A stretch of 8,121 nt of DNA from Bacteroidota bacterium (GCA_024278565.1 JAJRSY010000207.1:1-8121); one strand, 5' to 3'; counted from the stretch's first letter, positions 1 through 6,516 are shown. Notes: generated by a model not told the origin, from the sequence alone. Numbers and translations: made by a program.

Positions 1-123
1 ATCGGCCTTGAGCCAGAGTGAAAGATCTGTACCCACGCCCCCTGGTGATTGTGCGTTGCCCTGTAAGGTCCCAAAAAGGAAACTGAACAGTGTCAAAATA
101 AAAAGTCGGTCTATGGTTTTCAT
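1..123 (-). CDS. N-terminus of a secreted protein (partial, runs off the left edge)
   Basis: Read on the minus strand, an ATG at 123-121 opens a frame that stays open for 41 codons to the window edge. The product has a clear signal peptide: MKTIDR, then a hydrophobic core (LFILTLFSFLFGTL, residues 7-20), then a likely cleavage site after GNAQ (about residue 25). It is followed by SPGGVGTDLSLWLKAD. A 'PGGV...LxLWLKA' segment right after the signal peptide is familiar from large secreted or surface proteins of Bacteroidota, many of which are type IX secretion substrates; that link is inferred, because the C-terminal sorting domain lies outside the window. The frame is also open upstream, with in-frame ATGs at 144 and 183. 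I prefer 123 because it gives a signal peptide of normal length. The final function cannot be told. Confidence 0.72.
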   Translation of the reverse strand, partial: MKTIDRLFILTLFSFLFGTLQGNAQSPGGVGTDLSLWLKAD

Positions 124-228
124 AATGGATGTATTGTGGTTCATTGTCGTACTTTTAGCGGGCCGGTTATCGTTTACGGCCATAACAAGAACGCAATAAC
201 CTACTTTTAAGTAAGATAATACCTACAA

Positions 229-259
229 TTGTTGTGAAATAAGATGAACTTGTTGTGAA
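229..259. promoter_or_regulatory. Direct repeat pair TTGTTGTGAA, 21-bp period (possible operator)
   Basis: TTGTTGTGAA occurs exactly at 229-238 and again at 250-259, so the two copies start 21 bp apart, which is two helical turns. They lie about 106 bp upstream of the secreted-protein gene that starts at 123. Such spacing suits a dimeric regulator binding one DNA face, but no known operator was recognised, and the sequence does not fit the LytTR consensus I know. Two chance copies in a T/G-rich region remain possible. Confidence 0.25.
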
Positions 260-280
260 CGGATGGGTTTTGGTGGTGTG

Positions 281-350
281 TACTCGGTGCTAGGTGTTCG
301 TTGTTCGGTGTTCGGTGTTCGTTGTTCGGTGCTGGATGCTCGGTGTTCAC
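281..350. repeat. Ten tandem heptamers, consensus TGTTCGG
   Basis: Seventy bases divide into ten heptamers in one register: TACTCGG, TGCTAGG, TGTTCGT, TGTTCGG, TGTTCGG, TGTTCGT, TGTTCGG, TGCTGGA, TGCTCGG, TGTTCAC. Every unit has T at position 1, most begin TG, and the central units are the most alike, as expected of a tandem repeat that grows by slippage and decays at its edges. It lies between genes, has no open frame of note, and ends exactly where a REP-like stretch begins. Confidence 0.7.
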
Positions 351-396
351 CGTCATTACGAGGAAGCCCTTTCGTTTCCGTGGCGATCTGTTGAAG
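351..396. repeat. REP-like intergenic repeat
   Basis: The stretch begins CGTCATTACGAGGAAG and ends CGTGGCGATCTGTTGAAG. It resembles the dispersed 'GTCATTRCGAGGA...GTGGCRATCTG' repeats found between genes in many bacterial genomes, including Bacteroidota. An imperfect inverted pair, GGAA (362-365) and TTCC (376-379), forms a weak stem. Only one copy is in the window, so its repeat status rests on recalled similarity. Confidence 0.45.
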
Positions 397-440
397 TTTT
401 CCGGGCCTATGTTATGCAGGCGCTGTGCGCTTTCCGCTTA

Positions 441-591
441 GGGTTTGTTACAAAATAACCTATACATTTTGACTTGTTCTTTTGTCTTTATTTGTTGTTA
501 AAAAATATAACCGTAACTAAGGCTATGCTTAGGCCTGCCTGCCGGACAGGCAGGTGCGTCAACTCTGTACACTTTATTTTGCAACAAGCCC
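441..591. mobile_element. MITE-like element, 151 bp, with inverted ends and TTA duplication
   Basis: The left end reads GGGTTTGTTACAAAATAA (441-458). The right end, read on the minus strand from 591, is GGGCTTGTTGCAAAATAA, a match of 16 in 18. Similarity extends inward, with TATACA...TTTGAC on the left against TGTACA...GTTGAC on the right, giving imperfect terminal inverted repeats of about 33 bp (441-473 and 558-591). A TTA flanks the element on both sides (438-440 and 592-594), as expected of a 3-bp target duplication. There is no transposase inside and no meaningful open frame, so if mobile it would depend on an enzyme supplied elsewhere. A GC-rich palindrome lies inside at 534-554. The family is not identified. 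Confidence 0.6.
534..554 (+). repeat. GC-rich palindrome, copy 1 (inside the MITE-like element)
   Basis: A 21-bp palindromic unit: CCTG (534-537), arm CCTGCC (538-543), loop GGACA (544-548), arm GGCAGG (549-554). An alternative fold pairs 534-541 with 547-554 over 8 bp. It shares its design with the copies at 619-638 and 7695-7714, but its loop is one base longer. No T-run follows on either strand, so it is not a standard intrinsic terminator. Confidence 0.75.
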
Positions 592-618
592 TTAGGTTAG
601 TTGCTTTAGTCGCCTTTA

Positions 619-638
619 CCTGCCCGCCGGCAGGCGGG
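619..638 (+). repeat. GC-rich palindrome, copy 2 (downstream of cca)
   Basis: CCTGCCCGCCGGCAGGCGGG, 20 bp: CCTG, arm CCCGCC (623-628), loop GGCA (629-632), arm GGCGGG (633-638). Relative to the shared design, the third base of the first arm is C instead of T, and its partner is G instead of A, so pairing is kept. It lies 39 bp past the cca stop codon. It could slow or end transcription there, but no U-tract follows on the cca strand. Confidence 0.7.
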
Positions 639-677
639 GGCGAAACCCAAACCCATCGGTCTTTAGCCGAAGGTAGT

Positions 678-2123
678 TTAATTTGGTTTTTGAGCAGTAA
701 GACCCAGTTCCTTTCCCTTCTTGAACATGAACTCTTTGGCGGCTTTGTGTTCATTGGGAATATCACCTTCGAGAATGGCTTCTTTTATGGCATCTTTGAT
801 AATGCCGATTTCTTTGGATGGTTTTAGGTCGAAGACCTGCATGATTTCCTCACCTGAGACCGGGGGCTGAAAATTGCGAATGTGGTCACGCTCTTCTACT
901 TCTTTGATTTTTTGGCGCACCAACTTGAAATTGTTTTTATATTTCTTTTGCTTTTTTGGGTTTTTTGTGGTGATATCGGCCTCGCACAAGGTCATCAGAT
1001 CATCGATATGATCGCCCGCATCAAATACCAATCGGCGCACCGCCGAATCGGTGGCATGGGCTTCAGAGATGGCAATGGGCCTAGAGCTCATCAACACCAT
1101 TTTTTGAACGAATTTCATTTTGTCGTTCAGGGGCATACGGAGGCGTTTGAAAAGTTTGTACACCATTTTGGCTCCTACGAATTCGTGGCCATGAAAGGTC
1201 CATCCCAATTTTTTATGGAATTTTTTGGTAGGGGCCTTACCTATATCATGTAATAGCGCAGCCCAACGCAACCATAGGTTATCGGTTGCGCGGGCAATAT
1301 TGTCAACCACCTCCAAAGTGTGCCAAAAATTGTCTTTATGGCGTTGGCCCTCTATTTCATCAATGCCCTGCAATGCGACCAATTCAGGTAATATATAAGG
1401 TAGCAATCCAGTTTTGTGCAAGAGCGAGAGACCAACCGAGGGTCTTTCACTTGCCAAAATCTTATGCAGTTCATCAACGATACGCTCTTTTGAGATGATC
1501 TTGATGCGCTCTTTGTTTTCGGTAATGGCCTGTAATGACTCCATTTTTATGGTAAAGCCCAATTGGGTGGCAAAGCGAATGGCGCGCATCATGCGCAGGG
1601 GGTCATCTGAATAGGTGATATTGGGTTCTAACGGGGTGCGGAGCAATCTGTTTTTAAGATCGTTGAGTCCATCGAACGGATCTAACAAGCGACCGAAGTC
1701 TTTTTCGTTCAATGAGAACGCTAGGGCGTTTATGGTGAAATCCCTTCTTTTTTGATCGTCTTCAAGTGTGCCGTTCTCCACCACGGGCTTTCTGCTATCG
1801 TTTTGGTAGCTTTCTTTTCTTGCACCTACAAACTCCAGTTCCACATCTCCGGTTTTGATCATGGCGGTACCGAAGTTCTTGAACACCGATACTTTTGGTT
1901 TGTCCGGTAATTTTGAAGCTACTTTTTTGGCAAGGTCGATCCCGCTGCCCACCGCCACAATATCGATGTCTTTTGGGGTCCCTCTTTCCAATATGAAATC
2001 GCGAACAAATCCACCAATGACGTAACAGTCTACACCTAACTCTGCCGCTGCCCCAGAAACGATTTTAAAAACAGGGTCTTTTAGTGCTTCTTTATGGTCT
2101 TGTTGTAGTGTCTTTTTCATCAT
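678..2123 (-). CDS. cca: CCA tRNA nucleotidyltransferase with HD domain
   Basis: Adds or repairs the 3'-terminal CCA of tRNAs from CTP and ATP in the cytosol. Residues are counted from the GTG at 2126, giving 482 in all. The class II nucleotidyltransferase head has the GG motif and RD (GGFVRD, 38-43), the metal-binding DID (53-55), RRDFTINA (127-134), the DDPLRMMRAIRFA segment (174-186) for nucleotide selection, and ERIVDEL (214-220). A C-terminal HD domain follows, with the metal-binding pair in LLHDIGK (H293, D294) and HGH (312-314); this long form with an HD domain is usual in Bacteroidota. Three starts lie in a row: GTG 2126, ATG 2123 and ATG 2120. The first two overlap the TGA of the upstream sua5-like gene, so translational coupling is likely. 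I chose ATG 2123. All key residues are present and the gene looks intact. Confidence 0.95.
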   Translation of the reverse strand: MMKKTLQQDHKEALKDPVFKIVSGAAAELGVDCYVIGGFVRDFILERGTPKDIDIVAVGSGIDLAKKVASKLPDKPKVSVFKNFGTAMIKTGDVELEFVGARKESYQNDSRKPVVENGTLEDDQKRRDFTINALAFSLNEKDFGRLLDPFDGLNDLKNRLLRTPLEPNITYSDDPLRMMRAIRFATQLGFTIKMESLQAITENKERIKIISKERIVDELHKILASERPSVGLSLLHKTGLLPYILPELVALQGIDEIEGQRHKDNFWHTLEVVDNIARATDNLWLRWAALLHDIGKAPTKKFHKKLGWTFHGHEFVGAKMVYKLFKRLRMPLNDKMKFVQKMVLMSSRPIAISEAHATDSAVRRLVFDAGDHIDDLMTLCEADITTKNPKKQKKYKNNFKLVRQKIKEVEERDHIRNFQPPVSGEEIMQVFDLKPSKEIGIIKDAIKEAILEGDIPNEHKAAKEFMFKKGKELGLTAQKPN

Positions 2124-2686
2124 CACTGCCGTATGATCTTTACCGTACCGTCATTTCCTAATTTGATGATGGCCGAGGGGGTGTTTTTTTTTTGGTCTTG
2201 TTGCAAATTTACCACATAGTCCACACCTTTTATAATAAGGTCGTTTATTTCAGAAAAATTTTTTGGAGCTGGCTGTCCTGAAATATTGGCCGAGGTCGAT
2301 ACGATCGGTTTTTTAAACCTGCCGATGAGGTATTGGCAAAACTTGTCGGAAGCGACCCGTATGGCCAAGGTATTGTCAGTGGCGATAAGGTTTTTGGCGA
2401 TTCCCTTTGGCCTGTCATATATAATGGTCGTGGGCTTGGTGGAAAGATCCATAATGTCATAGGCCATATCAAGAACCTTTGCCACATGTTTTTCAAGCAT
2501 GGGGTCATTGGCGACCAAACAGATCAATGCCTTGCTGTCTTGACGTTGTTTTAGGTCGTACACCTTTTGTACCGCTGTTTCATTTGTGGCATCACAACCT
2601 ATGCCCCATACGGTATCTGTAGGGTAGAGTATGAGGCCACCCTTTTCCAGAACGGATATGGCGTTATTAATTTCTTCGGTAAGCAT
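2123..2686 (-). CDS. Threonylcarbamoyl-AMP synthase (YrdC/Sua5 family, YrdC domain only)
   Basis: Makes L-threonylcarbamoyl-AMP from threonine, bicarbonate and ATP, the first step of the t6A modification of ANN-decoding tRNAs. The 187 residues are a single YrdC domain. They show YPTDTVWG (21-28), the basic KQR (46-48), PTTII (85-89), R110, the nucleotide-binding STSAN (130-134), and TPSAII (169-174). The C-terminal Sua5 domain is absent, so it corresponds to the short TsaC-like form. It lies directly upstream of cca and overlaps it by 1-4 bp, which groups two tRNA-maturation enzymes in one transcript. A ten-A run in the coding strand (2184-2193) falls just before the TPSAII motif and could be prone to slippage. 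The start at 2686 has no Shine-Dalgarno site. Confidence 0.93.
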   Translation of the reverse strand: MLTEEINNAISVLEKGGLILYPTDTVWGIGCDATNETAVQKVYDLKQRQDSKALICLVANDPMLEKHVAKVLDMAYDIMDLSTKPTTIIYDRPKGIAKNLIATDNTLAIRVASDKFCQYLIGRFKKPIVSTSANISGQPAPKNFSEINDLIIKGVDYVVNLQQDQKKNTPSAIIKLGNDGTVKIIRQ

Positions 2687-2716
2687 CAGATGAACATCTT
2701 GTTGTCGATTCTAGGA

Positions 2717-2724
2717 CAAAAATA
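2717..2724 (-). promoter_or_regulatory. Candidate -7 box for the sua5-cca pair
   Basis: On the minus strand the sequence is TATTTTTG, an exact match to the Bacteroidota -7 consensus TAnnTTTG. It sits 30 bases before the sua5-type start codon, within the 72-bp gap after the GT2 gene. No TTG was found at the usual -33 distance, so it is a half-match. It would give the tRNA genes a promoter independent of the sugar-transfer genes upstream. Confidence 0.4.
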
Positions 2725-2758
2725 CTTTTTTCTTAGGATGGTGCCTGCGTTTTAGTGC

Positions 2759-3706
2759 TTAATAATTTTGCCAATCGGTGATTTGCTGTTTTTGCTTTAA
2801 TGATCTGCCCAAGGGAAGCCCGATCAAAATACGATGGAACAGTTTAAAGTACCTAGGTTTCACCAAAGAGACCAGACCGTACCTAATGATAAAGAACAAC
2901 CGCAATGCTTGATAATGCAGGTAGCCATGGTTTTTTCTAATGACATAGAACATCGAGGTCTTTAGTTCTATTTTTATGGCGATGGGCATTTTGGCTTTTT
3001 TTATACTCTTGCCCTGGTAATGAACATAAGATGCCGATGGTATAAAATAGGTGTTTCTGTGCTGATTTTTTAGGCGGCAACAAATATCGCTCTCTTCGAA
3101 ATATAGAAAAATGTTGGTGTCGAAACCGCCAACGGAATTGAAGTCGACCCTCCTAAAAAACATAAAACTGCCATTTACGTAATCGACCAAGAGGGGTTTG
3201 CTGTAGGTCTTTCTTCGATTCGGTTTTGAGAAGACGGCCTGTACGAACTGTTTTCCGAAAACTTCCCTCGCAAACGAAGTGAAATGATCAAAGCTCAGTT
3301 GTTTTTCGTTGTTCTCATTGTAGATTTGGGGTCCACAAGCGGCGGCATCTTTGTTCTGCTCCATGAAATCGTAGCAGGTTTTTATGGGGTCGTCGAGCAG
3401 CAAGGTGTCGTTGTTGAGAAATAGGTAGTAATTGGCATTTGCAAACTGTACCCCGTGCATATTTCCCCCGCCAAAACCTGTATTGATCCTGCTTCTGTAT
3501 AATGAGACCTTTAGCAGTCCCAAATTATCGACAAACAATTCCAACCTATTGTAATCTTCTTTTTCAGATGCATTGTCCACTACAATAATTTCGTAAGAAA
3601 GTGAATTTGAGGTATGTTCCAATATGCTTTCAATGCACTTTTTGGAATATTCGGAGGAGTTGTAATTGATTATTATTACAGCAATATCAAATTTTTGCTT
3701 TCTCAT
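2759..3706 (-). CDS. Glycosyltransferase family 2 (rhamnosyltransferase-like)
   Basis: A 315-residue inverting sugar transferase, probably cytoplasmic and acting at the membrane on a surface glycan. The GT-A fold is visible: INYNS (13-17), the nucleotide-sugar aspartate in VVDNAS (42-47), NTGFGGGNM (75-83), the metal-binding region LFLNNDT (95-101), NGSFMFFRR (178-186), GGFD (193-196), the acceptor-side motif YFEESD (202-207), and VHYQGKS (228-234). This pattern matches the WbbL-like 'dTDP-rhamnose' branch of GT2, but the donor sugar cannot be told from sequence. The C-terminal 60 residues are basic and hydrophobic, fitting peripheral membrane contact. It lies 70 bp downstream of the GT4-GT2 fusion on the same strand and may share its transcript. 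No convincing promoter of its own was seen. Confidence 0.9.
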   Translation of the reverse strand: MRKQKFDIAVIIINYNSSEYSKKCIESILEHTSNSLSYEIIVVDNASEKEDYNRLELFVDNLGLLKVSLYRSRINTGFGGGNMHGVQFANANYYLFLNNDTLLLDDPIKTCYDFMEQNKDAAACGPQIYNENNEKQLSFDHFTSFAREVFGKQFVQAVFSKPNRRKTYSKPLLVDYVNGSFMFFRRVDFNSVGGFDTNIFLYFEESDICCRLKNQHRNTYFIPSASYVHYQGKSIKKAKMPIAIKIELKTSMFYVIRKNHGYLHYQALRLFFIIRYGLVSLVKPRYFKLFHRILIGLPLGRSLKQKQQITDWQNY

Positions 3707-3776
3707 TCTCGGGTCGTGAAAAAAGATTGATTATGGTGTTTGCCAACAAAGTATAGCTGTTGGGTGCAGGATATTT

Positions 3777-5681
3777 TTAGGGTAAATTTTTAAGGCGTTT
3801 CAACTCTTTATATCTAGAAAAAACCCCTAGGGCATTAAGATAACAAATAATCAACCCCTTTTTGCCATCCAAGATGCCCAGTCTTAAAATGTAATGGTTG
3901 AAAAATTTGTACAACGGTCTAAATACAAAGTGATATGGGTTGGGTCTATATCCCTTTTTAAGCTCTTCTTGGGCTTTCATTTGACCATATTTGATCATTT
4001 TGCCCTTGTAATCCTCATAGTTCTTGTAAGAATAATGGATCAATTTATGCTTGAGAACATCAGATTTTCCATCAACCACCAAGGTTTCGTGTACAATTCT
4101 ATCAGTGGTAAAGTGAACTTTGCTCTTTCTGAACAACCGATAATTTTTATCGCTTTGCCAACCGCTATATCGTAGTATTTGTTTTTGAAACATAAATGTT
4201 CTGTAAAAGTAATACGCAGCTGTTGGATTATCGGAATTAATGGTTTTTAGAATCTCATTTTTAAGAGGAACGGTAATTCTCTCGTCAGCATCAATGAACA
4301 ATACCCAATCATGTGATGCCTGTTCCATAGTAAATGACTTTTGGTCGGTATAGTTTTTAAAGGGTCTTTTGATAAGCTTTGCTTTCGAATGTTTTTGAAT
4401 GCGATCAATGGTGCCATCGGTACTATATGAGTCAACGACAATGATTTCATCGGCAAAGTCTAAATTGCTTAAAACAGCATCAATATGTTCTATTTCATTG
4501 AAAGTAATCAGTAACGCTGAAATTTTGTTCTTTTCTGTCAGATCGTTCAGATGATTGTTTTGACCATTGGCCAAGACATCAGTATAGGTGCCAAAAATGT
4601 TCTTAGCGACCTGTTGGTCGTTAAATTGTTGTACATAATCATAACCATCTTTTGCCATATTGGATCTCAGTATATGGTCATCGAACAAGAGTTTTAATTT
4701 TTGTCTTAGGATTATAGCATCGTAGGGTTCGATATATATTGATTTTGGCCCGCCAGCCTCTGAAAAACAACTTCCTTTTGAAGTTATTACCGGTGTTTTG
4801 CTGTACAAGGCTTCGATTATCGGAATCCCAAAACCTTCACAAACGGAAGGGTAACAAAATACAGTTGCCAATTGGTAGATTATCGCTAGTTCATTAACAG
4901 GAATATTTTTTAAAAAATGAACTTGCGATCGTAAATTATTTTGGACAATATAGATATGGATCTTTTTTGCATATTTTTTTTTGGTTCCCACCAAAACGAG
5001 ATGGTAATCGGTGCCATGAACGGCTTTTACAATGGTCAATGCATTTTTACGTTCTTGGAGGGTACCCACATTTAGTATGAACTTTTCTGGAAGCCCATAT
5101 TTTTCAATGACCTTTTTTTTTAAAGAGGGGGTATATTCTTTTTTATATGCATCGTTGCACCCTTGATAGACTACTTTTATTTTTTTGCTAGCGACTTTGC
5201 CGTATTTTATGATATCTCTTTTGGTCTGCTTGCTTATGGCAATGATAATATCCGCATTTTTTGCTGCATGAGCAAACTTTCTTTTATATATGATTTTGTC
5301 AAAGAAGGAATAATAATGTGGATGGCTTAAAAAAATCAGATCGTGAATGGTGACGATAGAGGCAACGCCATTTTTTTTTAGCCCATTTGGGATTTCTCCG
5401 GAAAGACCATGGTATATATCAACATTATCTTTCCGTATCTGTTTTGTCACCCCGACCAACCTCCAGATAGAGGGAAATTTTTTCCAGAACCAATTTTTAG
5501 GGTATTTTATAAAAAACCCATCAAGTACTTTGAACCTTTCTTCGGCAGAGGGTTTGGTATTGTACAGAATTAATTTCTCAATCGGCTCATATTCATGGAG
5601 TATTCTAATAACGTCCCTTCCATAGTTTCCGAGTCCGGTGTCATTGTGGAATACTCTTTTGGCATCGAAACCTACTTTCAT
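3777..5681 (-). CDS. Two-domain glycosyltransferase: GT4 fused to GT2 (WaaE/LgtF-like)
   Basis: One 634-residue frame encodes two complete transferases. Residues 1-370 are a retaining GT4 (GT-B fold). They show TGLGNYGRD (15-23), HGL (91-93), TIHDL (111-115), the donor-site GTLQERKN (206-213), and PSVCEGFGIPIIEAL (278-292) with the E282/E290 pair of the EX7E motif. A linker of about 15 polar residues follows (371-386). Residues 387-634 are an inverting GT2 of the WaaE/KdtX/LgtF type: ITFNE (392-396), VVDSYSTDGT (415-424), the metal-binding DAD within FIDADER (462-468), and RIVHETL (528-534). No in-frame ATG lies near the junction, so separate translation of the second domain is unlikely. The gene is AT-rich and has three nine-A runs in its coding strand. 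It probably extends an LPS-core or similar glycan by two steps; the sugars are unknown. Confidence 0.92.
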   Translation of the reverse strand: MKVGFDAKRVFHNDTGLGNYGRDVIRILHEYEPIEKLILYNTKPSAEERFKVLDGFFIKYPKNWFWKKFPSIWRLVGVTKQIRKDNVDIYHGLSGEIPNGLKKNGVASIVTIHDLIFLSHPHYYSFFDKIIYKRKFAHAAKNADIIIAISKQTKRDIIKYGKVASKKIKVVYQGCNDAYKKEYTPSLKKKVIEKYGLPEKFILNVGTLQERKNALTIVKAVHGTDYHLVLVGTKKKYAKKIHIYIVQNNLRSQVHFLKNIPVNELAIIYQLATVFCYPSVCEGFGIPIIEALYSKTPVITSKGSCFSEAGGPKSIYIEPYDAIILRQKLKLLFDDHILRSNMAKDGYDYVQQFNDQQVAKNIFGTYTDVLANGQNNHLNDLTEKNKISALLITFNEIEHIDAVLSNLDFADEIIVVDSYSTDGTIDRIQKHSKAKLIKRPFKNYTDQKSFTMEQASHDWVLFIDADERITVPLKNEILKTINSDNPTAAYYFYRTFMFQKQILRYSGWQSDKNYRLFRKSKVHFTTDRIVHETLVVDGKSDVLKHKLIHYSYKNYEDYKGKMIKYGQMKAQEELKKGYRPNPYHFVFRPLYKFFNHYILRLGILDGKKGLIICYLNALGVFSRYKELKRLKNLP

Positions 5682-5704
5682 ATTTAATATTTGCCAATGA
5701 AAAC

Positions 5705-5712
5705 CAAAGATA
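5705..5712 (-). promoter_or_regulatory. Candidate -7 box for the GT4-GT2 gene
   Basis: TATCTTTG on the minus strand matches TAnnTTTG exactly and lies 23 bases before the ATG at 5681, giving a short leader. No TTG was found at the -33 position. The gap 5682-5853 separates divergent genes and must hold promoters for both, but nothing comparable was seen for the plus-strand gene. Confidence 0.45.
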
Positions 5713-5853
5713 GCTATTTTTTTTTGTAGATATTGGGTGCGATTTATAGGAATAAACTTTTAAGGAGGCTATTTTTAACAAAAATATTGGTCAGATTGTC
5801 CTTGTTGCCAAAGAGAAGTCATGTAAAAAGCACAATATTTAGATGCACACATT

Positions 5854-6516
5854 ATGGATTATATTTTTTTGTTATTTGGTTTAGGTGTTTTTGGTTATTT
5901 TTCAGTAAAGTTTATAAAATACAAATCCCTTTATCCCTTTATGCCTTTTCGGTATAATTTTGGAAAAAGGAGAAAGACCTTCTTGAAGACCCTGGAATTA
6001 TTGGATAAAACAAAAGCCAAGGTCATGATAGAAACAGGGACTTCGAGAGATGGGCTGCACGGGGCTAAAAGCGATGGGGCCGCTACGATTGTATTTGGAA
6101 AATGGGCCAGGCTGAACGATGCCTTTTTGCACTCTGTGGATATTGACGAAAAATCTGTTGATGCCGCACAAAAAGAAGTCAATGCCCAAAGATTGAACGA
6201 TTATGTGAAAATACACCTATCGGATTCCATCGCATTTTTGAAAAAGTTTGACAAAGAGGTTGATTTTCTTTATCTGGATAGTTATGATTACAGTAACGAT
6301 TTAGCGGTACAGGTCGAAAGTCAATTGCACCACCTTAACGAATTTAAGGCAATTGAGGACCACTTGCACGGTAAAACAATAGTGCTCATAGACGATTGCA
6401 GATTGCCCAACGGGGGAAAGGGGAAGAAGGTTGTGGAGTATATGGTAGAAAAGAACTGGAAAGTACTTGTAAACGCTTACCAAATATTATTGGTCAGGAA
6501 AGATTTCCGTTTCTAA
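5854..6516 (+). CDS. Membrane-anchored SAM-methyltransferase-like protein, function unknown
   Basis: The protein has 220 residues. Residues 3-22 form one hydrophobic segment, a likely membrane anchor, followed by a basic stretch (FGKRRKT, 36-42). The rest looks like a Rossmann-type methyltransferase: motif I is VMIETGTSRDG (57-67), an acidic end of strand 2 is SVDIDEKS (94-101), then VDFLYLDSYDY (136-146) and VLIDDCRLP (177-185). The ETGTSR form of motif I recalls the Methyltransf_24/CmcI group rather than classic GxGxG enzymes. It is the only plus-strand gene among the glycosyltransferases and overlaps the convergent GT9 gene by 30 bp. A role in methylating a surface sugar is an inference from context. 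It could also have lost catalysis or be a hydroxylase-like relative. Residues 30 onward (MPFRYN) could be an alternative start without the anchor. Confidence 0.68.
   Translation: MDYIFLLFGLGVFGYFSVKFIKYKSLYPFMPFRYNFGKRRKTFLKTLELLDKTKAKVMIETGTSRDGLHGAKSDGAATIVFGKWARLNDAFLHSVDIDEKSVDAAQKEVNAQRLNDYVKIHLSDSIAFLKKFDKEVDFLYLDSYDYSNDLAVQVESQLHHLNEFKAIEDHLHGKTIVLIDDCRLPNGGKGKKVVEYMVEKNWKVLVNAYQILLVRKDFRF

Noticed and set aside
281..350. Heptamer array as a CRISPR remnant
   Set aside because: Units are 7 bp with no spacers, and there are no cas genes in the window.
534..638. GC palindromes as intrinsic terminators
   Set aside because: No T-run follows either hairpin on either strand, and a third copy lies inside a coding region, which favours a repeat.
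474..827. Plus-strand 117-codon frame crossing the MITE-like element and the end of cca
   Set aside because: It runs through two repeats and antisense to cca; the translation has repeat-derived peptides (ACRTGR, PPAGGG) and no domain.
882..1253. Plus-strand 123-codon open frame opposite cca
   Set aside because: It lies wholly antisense to a gene with complete family motifs, and its translation shows no recognisable domain.
2684..2698. Mini-ORF ATG TTC ATC TGA whose stop overlaps the YrdC start codon
   Set aside because: Three codons directly before the start could be a coupling device, but the chance probability is high and no other evidence supports it.
3707..3776. TATACTTTG upstream of the GT2 gene as a -7 box
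   Set aside because: Spacing is one base too long for TAnnTTTG and no -33 TTG is present; read-through from the fusion gene is simpler.
5762..5768. Perfect AAGGAGG Shine-Dalgarno sequence in the divergent intergenic region
   Set aside because: No sensible start codon follows at 5-10 bases, and the real ATG is 86 bases further on. Bacteroidota rarely rely on this signal.
5733..5957. Plus-strand 74-codon frame from a TTG, overlapping the methyltransferase-like start
   Set aside because: It is in a different frame from the better gene at 5854, has a rare start, and shows no domain.
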